Under the pieces are notes generated by a model. That model saw only the letters and a list, made by a program, of their open reading frames with translations, made no database searches and had not been told where the DNA came from. Below, piece after piece: positions 1 to 5,030 of a stretch of 5,030 nucleotides of DNA. The stretch comes from Candidatus Pelagibacter sp. (GTDB lineage: Bacteria; Pseudomonadota; Alphaproteobacteria; Pelagibacterales; Pelagibacteraceae), in the NCBI GenBank assembly GCA_028101445.1, contig JAOHKR010000033.1, positions 1 through 5,030 of the forward strand, given 5' to 3'. Each line of letters opens with the position of its first letter. Positions within the stretch are counted from its first letter, which is position 1. A program made the position numbers and the translations under genes.

Positions 1-3000
1 GTTTAATAGCATCAACAAATGGAAAAAAGTCTAGAAAAATAGTTGAGCTTGGAATACAAGCGTTAAAAGCTATTTGGCACAGAGGTGCAGTTGATGCTGA
101 CGGTAAATCTGGAGATGGAGCAGGAATTCAAATAGAAATTGCTCCAAATTTTTTTAAAGAAAAAATTTTAGCAACTGGACATTCTCCAGACGACGATAGA
201 AGAATATGTGTCGGAATGATATTTCTTCCAAGAACTGATTATTCAAAACAAGAAAAATGTAGGGAAATCATTGAAGCTGCGCTTCTAGAAGAAAATTATA
301 ATATTTATGGATGGAGACAGGTGCCAATAAATCCAAGTGTACTTGGCAAAACAGCAGATATGAATAGACCTGAAATAGCTCAAGTGATGTTTAAAAAAAA
401 TAAAAATCTTGAGACTAACGACCTTGAAAGAGATCTTTTTGAGACAAGAAAAAAAATTGAAAAAGTCGCACGAGAAAATCAATTAGATGAACTCTATATA
501 TGTTCTTTTAGCTCTAGATCGATAGTTTACAAAGGCATGTTTTTAGCTGAAATGTTATCAGAATTTTACCTTGACCTTAATAATGAAAAGTTAACATCAC
601 GATTTGCTATATTTCATCAAAGATATTCTACTAATACATTTCCAAGCTGGGATTTAGCTCAACCTTTTAGAACATTAGCTCATAATGGAGAAATTAATAC
701 CGTCAAAGGAAATATTAATTGGATGAAAATTCATGAACAAGACATGTCTAGTCCTCTATTTAAAAATGTCAAAGATCTTAAACCAGTAATACGAAGCACA
801 TCAGACTCTGGGGCTCTCGATAACGTTTTTGAATTACTTACACATTCAGGAAAATTAGCTCCATTAATAAAATTAATGATGATACCTGATGCTTGGTCAA
901 AAAGAAGTAAGACAGTTCCTAAAAACCATCAGGATTTATTTAATTTTTTAAATAGTACGATAGAACCCTGGGATGGACCTGCCGCAATATGCGCTACTGA
1001 TGCAAAATGGGTTTTAGCATCATCAGATAGAAATGGGTTAAGGCCTTTAAGATACTCAATTTCATCTGATGATTTATTTTTTGCTGGTTCTGAATCCGGA
1101 ATGATAAAAATTCCTGAAGAAAAAATTATTGAGAAAGGGAAGCTGGGGCCAGGACAAATTATTGCAATAGACTTAAAAAAAGGAAAATTATTTAAAGATA
1201 AAGAGATTAAAGATCTTTTAGCAAAGGATTATAAAAAATATAACAAACAAATTATTGATCTTGATAAAAAAATATCAAATGAAAAAGAAAAACCAAATTT
1301 TGTAAAAGAAGATTTAAGAAAAAGACAATACTTATCTGGGTTAAGCATTGAAGATTTAGAATTAATCCTTCATCCTATGGCTGAAGAAGGTAAGGAAGCT
1401 TCAGGATCAATGGGAGATGATACGCCAGTTGCAGTTCTTTCAAGTCATTACAGGCCAGTTTCACATTACTTTAGACAAAATTTTAGTCAGGTTACTAATC
1501 CTCCAATAGACTCACTAAGAGAAAATAAAGTTATGAGTTTAAAAACAAGATTTGGAAATTTAGGAAATATTTTAAATTTTGACAATTTAACTGAAGAAAA
1601 TATATATGTGCTTGATAGTCCAATACTTACGAATTCCCAGTTTAATAAATTTAAAAAATTTTTTTCAAAAAAGATAAAAGTTATAGATTGTACCTTTGAC
1701 ATTTCATCATCATTAAAAGATAGGATAGAAGAGATACGAGATGAAACAGAAACAGCAGTGAGAGAAGGTAGCACCACCCTAATTTTATCTGATAAAAATA
1801 TTTCTAATCAAAAAGCTAGCATTCCAAGTATCTTAACTGTTGGAGCAGTTCATTCACATTTAGTTAAACAAGGTCTTAGGGGTTATTGTTCTTTAAATGT
1901 TGAGTGTTCTGATGCTTTAGATACCCATTCATTCGCTGTTCTAATAGGTGTAGGCGCAACGACTGTGAATCCTTATTTAGCAATTGATAGCATTTACCAG
2001 AGATTCGAAAAAAAATTGTTTGGTAAAGCTGATTTTGAAAGCTGCGTTGTTAAATTTAAGAAATCAATTGATGCTGGTCTATTGAAGATAATGTCAAAAA
2101 TGGGAATTTCAGTAATAAGTTCATACAGAGGAGGGTGCAATTTTGAAGCCGTTGGCTTAAGCAGAGCAATAGTTTCTGATTATTTCTCAGGTATGTCATC
2201 TAGGATTTCAGGAATAGGTATTATTGGTATTGAAAAAAAAATAAAAGAACTTCATAAAAAATTTAATGCTAAAAATGTTTTTTCTTTACCTATTGGTGGA
2301 CTTTATAGATATAGAAAAAGCGGTGAAGATCATCAATATCAGGGTAAATTAATCCACTTGTTACAAACAGCTGTTGGCAGCGGCTCATATGAGCTATTTA
2401 AAAAATATTCAGCAGGAATACATAATTTACCACCAATCAATATTAGAGATTTAATAGAATTCAAGAATAAAAGAAAACCAATAGATATAAATGAAGTCGA
2501 ACCTATAGAAGAAATATTAAAACGTTTTGGAAGTGGAAGCATGTCCCATGGGGCTTTGTCAGCTGAAGCTCATGAAACTTTAGCAACTGGAATGAATAGA
2601 ATTAAAGGAGCATCTTGTAGCGGAGAAGGTGGTGAGGATGCAAAAAGATTTGAGATTCTTCCAAATGGAGATAGCGCAAACTCAAGAGTTAAACAAATTG
2701 CATCAGCTAGATTTGGCGTAACAGTAGACTACTTAAATAACGCAAATGAAATAGAAATTAAAATGGCACAAGGTGCTAAGCCAGGAGAAGGTGGGCAACT
2801 ACCTGGTTTCAAAGTTACAGAAGAAATAGCAAGATTAAGACATTCTACACCCGGCGTCACTTTAATTTCTCCTCCACCTCATCATGATATTTACTCTATT
2901 GAAGACTTGGCGCAATTAATTTACGATTTAAAACAAATTAATCCTAATGCAAGAGTGGGAGTCAAACTAGTTGCTTCAACTGGTATTGGAACTATTGCTG

Positions 3001-4412
3001 CTGGAGTAGCTAAAGCAAAAGCTGATATTATTTTAATTTCTGGACATTCTGGTGGAACTGGAGCAAGTCCTCAAACAAGCATCAAGTATGCAGGAATACC
3101 TTGGGAGATGGGGTTAACGGAAGCCAACCAAATTCTTACATTAAATAACTTGAGACATAACGTTACATTAAGAACTGATGGAGGATTAAAAACAGGAAGA
3201 GATGTTGTAATGGCTGCAATGATGGGAGCCGAAGAATATGGAATGGGCACATCCTCACTAGTTGCAATGGGGTGTATTATGGTAAGACAATGTCATTCTA
3301 ATACTTGTCCGGTTGGTGTTTGTAGCCAAGATAAATCTTTAAGAGAAAAATTTACAGGTACTCCTGAAAAAGTTGTTAATTTATTTAAATTTGCTGCAAC
3401 TGAGGTAAGAGAAATACTTGCTTCACTAGGATTTAAGTCAATTAATGAAATTATTGGTAGAACTGATTTATTGTCTCAAGTAAATAAAGGAGCATCAAAT
3501 CTAGATGATTTAGATTTAAATCCTTTACTTGTTCAAGCTGATCCTGGTGAAAACCCAAGATACTGTAAAGATAAACATATTAATAAAGTTCCAGACAATC
3601 TTGATGAAAAAATTTGGTCAGATATAAAAAAAAATATTGATCCAAATAAAAAAAATAACTTTAATTATGAAGTTGAAAATACATCTAGATCTGTAGGAAC
3701 TCGACTGTCCCATTATATTTACAAGACATATGGTAATAACAAATTACCAGATGATACTATTAATATAAAATTAACAGGTTCAGCCGGACAATCACTCGGG
3801 GCATTTTTGACAAAAGGCATTAAACTGACAGTCCAAGGAGATTGTAATGATTATGTTGGAAAAGGATTATCCGGCGGAACTATTACTGTTTATCCTTCCT
3901 CAAAAAACAAACTTATTTCTAATGAAAATACAATCATTGGTAATACAGTTTTATATGGCGCAACCACAGGAAAATTATTTGCATCCGGGCAAGCTGGTGA
4001 GAGATTTGCTGTAAGAAATTCAGGAAGTCTGTCAGTAATTGAAGGTTGTGGTGCACACGGATGTGAATATATGACTGGTGGAACTGCAATTATATTAGGC
4101 TCGGTTGGTGATAATTTTGGAGCAGGTATGACAGGTGGAATGGCATTTGTATATGATACGAAAGATGAATTTGAGAATTTTGCTAATCCGGCTTCAATTA
4201 TTTGGCAACAAATTGAAACAGATTTTTGGAAAACATTTTTGAAAGAAAATTTAAATGAATTTTTAAAAGAAACTAACTCAGTAGTAGCTAAAGAAATATT
4301 GGATGATTTTGAAGTTGAGCTAAAAAAATTCAAACAAATTTGTCCTGTAGAGATGTTAGATAAACTGGATAACCCAATTACATTAAAATCTACTATTAAA
4401 AAGGTCAGCTAA
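1..4412 (+). CDS. gltB: Glutamate synthase (NADPH) large subunit, 5'-partial
   Basis: Large subunit of glutamate synthase, a cytoplasmic iron-sulfur flavoprotein: L-glutamine + 2-oxoglutarate + NADPH gives two L-glutamate, with GltD supplying the electrons. The frame is open from base 3, giving 1469 visible residues (residue n starts at base 3n). The first ones, LIAS, should follow the catalytic CGVG, which lies just outside, so the mature protein would be about 1473 residues, normal for the family. Domains: class II (Ntn) glutamine amidotransferase, about 1-400, with glutamine-site R27, H227-N228-G229 and D268; central domain, about 440-780; FMN/2-oxoglutarate barrel, about 800-1160, with GSGSMSHGALS at 843, SGEGGED at 873, K926/Q932 and SGHSGGTGASP at 1013; [3Fe-4S] cysteines C1091, C1097 and C1102; C-terminal GXGXG beta-helix, about 1230-1410. 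The ATG at 216 is internal, because conserved amidotransferase sequence (WHRGAVDADGKSGDGAG) precedes it. No frameshift or missing key residue is seen. Residue roles come from recalled Azospirillum and Synechocystis enzymes. Confidence 0.98.
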   Translation, partial: LIASTNGKKSRKIVELGIQALKAIWHRGAVDADGKSGDGAGIQIEIAPNFFKEKILATGHSPDDDRRICVGMIFLPRTDYSKQEKCREIIEAALLEENYNIYGWRQVPINPSVLGKTADMNRPEIAQVMFKKNKNLETNDLERDLFETRKKIEKVARENQLDELYICSFSSRSIVYKGMFLAEMLSEFYLDLNNEKLTSRFAIFHQRYSTNTFPSWDLAQPFRTLAHNGEINTVKGNINWMKIHEQDMSSPLFKNVKDLKPVIRSTSDSGALDNVFELLTHSGKLAPLIKLMMIPDAWSKRSKTVPKNHQDLFNFLNSTIEPWDGPAAICATDAKWVLASSDRNGLRPLRYSISSDDLFFAGSESGMIKIPEEKIIEKGKLGPGQIIAIDLKKGKLFKDKEIKDLLAKDYKKYNKQIIDLDKKISNEKEKPNFVKEDLRKRQYLSGLSIEDLELILHPMAEEGKEASGSMGDDTPVAVLSSHYRPVSHYFRQNFSQVTNPPIDSLRENKVMSLKTRFGNLGNILNFDNLTEENIYVLDSPILTNSQFNKFKKFFSKKIKVIDCTFDISSSLKDRIEEIRDETETAVREGSTTLILSDKNISNQKASIPSILTVGAVHSHLVKQGLRGYCSLNVECSDALDTHSFAVLIGVGATTVNPYLAIDSIYQRFEKKLFGKADFESCVVKFKKSIDAGLLKIMSKMGISVISSYRGGCNFEAVGLSRAIVSDYFSGMSSRISGIGIIGIEKKIKELHKKFNAKNVFSLPIGGLYRYRKSGEDHQYQGKLIHLLQTAVGSGSYELFKKYSAGIHNLPPINIRDLIEFKNKRKPIDINEVEPIEEILKRFGSGSMSHGALSAEAHETLATGMNRIKGASCSGEGGEDAKRFEILPNGDSANSRVKQIASARFGVTVDYLNNANEIEIKMAQGAKPGEGGQLPGFKVTEEIARLRHSTPGVTLISPPPHHDIYSIEDLAQLIYDLKQINPNARVGVKLVASTGIGTIAAGVAKAKADIILISGHSGGTGASPQTSIKYAGIPWEMGLTEANQILTLNNLRHNVTLRTDGGLKTGRDVVMAAMMGAEEYGMGTSSLVAMGCIMVRQCHSNTCPVGVCSQDKSLREKFTGTPEKVVNLFKFAATEVREILASLGFKSINEIIGRTDLLSQVNKGASNLDDLDLNPLLVQADPGENPRYCKDKHINKVPDNLDEKIWSDIKKNIDPNKKNNFNYEVENTSRSVGTRLSHYIYKTYGNNKLPDDTINIKLTGSAGQSLGAFLTKGIKLTVQGDCNDYVGKGLSGGTITVYPSSKNKLISNENTIIGNTVLYGATTGKLFASGQAGERFAVRNSGSLSVIEGCGAHGCEYMTGGTAIILGSVGDNFGAGMTGGMAFVYDTKDEFENFANPASIIWQQIETDFWKTFLKENLNEFLKETNSVVAKEILDDFEVELKKFKQICPVEMLDKLDNPITLKSTIKKVS
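4398..4404 (+). promoter_or_regulatory. Probable ribosome binding site for the SDR-like gene, inside the gltB 3' end
   Basis: An A-rich run ending in AAGG (4401-4404) lies within the last gltB codons, 8 bases before the ATG at 4413. This is an acceptable though weak Shine-Dalgarno match. With the TAA-ATG junction it supports that start and translation re-initiation by ribosomes finishing gltB. The motif is short and the region A-rich, so chance occurrence is possible. Confidence 0.45.
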
Positions 4413-5030
4413 ATGAAGACAAAAAATATTATTTGTTTTGGTTTCGGCCAAGTCGCAAAAAACTTTATTAAAAAATTAAATGACCAAGACATTCCCTTCA
4501 AATTAACGACTACGTCACGAGAAGAGTCTACTAATAAAAAATTTGAAAAAATAAGTTACGAAAGCTTTCAATTTACAGAAGAAGGTTTTGATAAAAATTT
4601 TATATCAAAATTTGAGGAAGCAGATCACATTCTTCTATCTATAGCTCCAATTAGTGGAGTAGATATTGTTTTAAAAAATCTAAAAAAATATTTTAAGTCA
4701 AGTAAATTTAAATGGATTACATATCTTTCTGCAACTAGTGTTTATGGAAACCATAATGGAGAATGGGTAGATGAAAACAGTGAAACTAAACCGAATTCAC
4801 CAAATGGTATTGAAAGACTTAAAGTTGAAAAAGAATGGATGCAACTAGCGAGTAAATTTGATTTACCACTTCAAATTTTTAGATTATCAGGAATTTATTC
4901 AAATCAATTTAATATTTTAAAGAGATTAAAATTAGGAGAAGCTAAGATAATAAATAAAAAAAATCATTTTTTTTCACGTATTCATGTAGAGGATATTGCA
5001 AATGTTTTATCCAGCTCTTTAAATAATTTC
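4413..5030 (+). CDS. Atypical SDR / NAD-dependent epimerase-like protein, 3'-partial
   Basis: NAD(P)-binding Rossmann-fold protein of the extended/atypical SDR type; substrate unknown. The visible 206 codons have no stop and run off the window; relatives are usually about 270-300 residues, so the C-terminal part is missing. The N-terminus has a dinucleotide-binding glycine motif, GFGQVA (G10-x-G12-x-x-A15), right after the first beta strand (NIICF), which fits the ATG at 4413 as the true start. Further on are a strand with LSATSVYG (about 105-112), then EWVDE (117-121), FRLSGIYS in the late Rossmann region, and RIHVEDIA (189-196), all typical of epimerase-like SDRs. At the position of the classical YxxxK catalytic pair I read N131-x-x-x-R135 followed by E139 (NGIERLKVE), as in the atypical SDR group that includes YeeZ-like proteins, so ordinary SDR catalysis is doubtful. 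There is no signal peptide or membrane segment; it is likely cytoplasmic. It abuts gltB without a gap, suggesting one operon. The fold is confident; the specific function is not. Confidence 0.85.
   Translation, partial: MKTKNIICFGFGQVAKNFIKKLNDQDIPFKLTTTSREESTNKKFEKISYESFQFTEEGFDKNFISKFEEADHILLSIAPISGVDIVLKNLKKYFKSSKFKWITYLSATSVYGNHNGEWVDENSETKPNSPNGIERLKVEKEWMQLASKFDLPLQIFRLSGIYSNQFNILKRLKLGEAKIINKKNHFFSRIHVEDIANVLSSSLNNF

Noticed and set aside
216..218. ATG that could be taken as the gltB start
   Set aside because: The same frame is open back to base 3 and encodes conserved amidotransferase sequence, including R27 and the SGDGAG segment, so the real start lies upstream of the window.
1013..1400. 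Lys-rich stretch after the amidotransferase domain, considered as a possible insertion
   Set aside because: A charged connecting region (for example KDKEIKDLLAKDYKKYNKQI) is usual between the amidotransferase and central domains of GltB, and total length is normal for the family.
1652..1677. Adjacent A- and T-tracts resembling an AT-rich palindrome or terminator
   Set aside because: It lies in frame within the gltB central domain (Lys/Phe codons), has no GC-rich stem, and is ordinary for this composition.
3626..3634. Run of nine A bases, a possible slippery site for frameshifting
   Set aside because: The gltB frame continues unbroken through it (DIKKNID) into conserved C-terminal sequence, and the run falls in a variable Lys/Asn-rich linker; it is expected from the base composition.
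3890..4333. 147-codon open frame on the - strand, along with shorter ones at 285-482, 1487-1777 and 2339-2542
   Set aside because: All lie inside the conserved gltB coding sequence, show no recognisable motifs and have the low-complexity Ser/Phe/Ile-rich look of antisense shadows of an AT-rich gene.

Overview
The window is protein-coding from end to end on the + strand and is strongly AT-rich, with A/T favoured at third codon positions and many Lys/Asn/Ile codons. It holds two genes, both cut by the window edges. The first, filling about 88% of the window, is gltB, the large (alpha) subunit of bacterial NADPH-dependent glutamate synthase (GOGAT). The second begins immediately after the gltB stop codon and encodes an NAD(P)-binding Rossmann protein of the atypical short-chain dehydrogenase/reductase (SDR) / NAD-dependent epimerase type.

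Layout: 1-4412 is gltB, lacking only its first codons; the reading frame is already open at base 3, and the catalytic N-terminal Cys lies a few codons upstream of the window. 4413-5030 is the 5' two-thirds or so of the SDR-like gene. Its ATG directly abuts the gltB TAA, with no intergenic base, so the two are very probably co-transcribed and translationally coupled. No promoter, terminator, RNA gene, repeat array, mobile element or CRISPR is visible, and there is no non-coding stretch.

Organism: the compact AT-rich coding, the zero-length gene junction and the alphaproteobacterial flavour of GltB (for example the ASPQTSIKYAG segment in the FMN domain) suggest a streamlined marine alphaproteobacterium such as a SAR11/Pelagibacterales member. 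This is inferred from composition and sequence style and was not tested by a search.

Function: GltB hydrolyses glutamine and channels the ammonia to 2-oxoglutarate, making glutamate. It normally works with the small subunit GltD, which feeds in electrons from NADPH. GltD is not in this window and is not the next gene downstream. The SDR-like protein has no known role in the GOGAT reaction that can be read from the sequence. Overall this is a normal core-metabolism region, and I see no convincing undescribed system in it.
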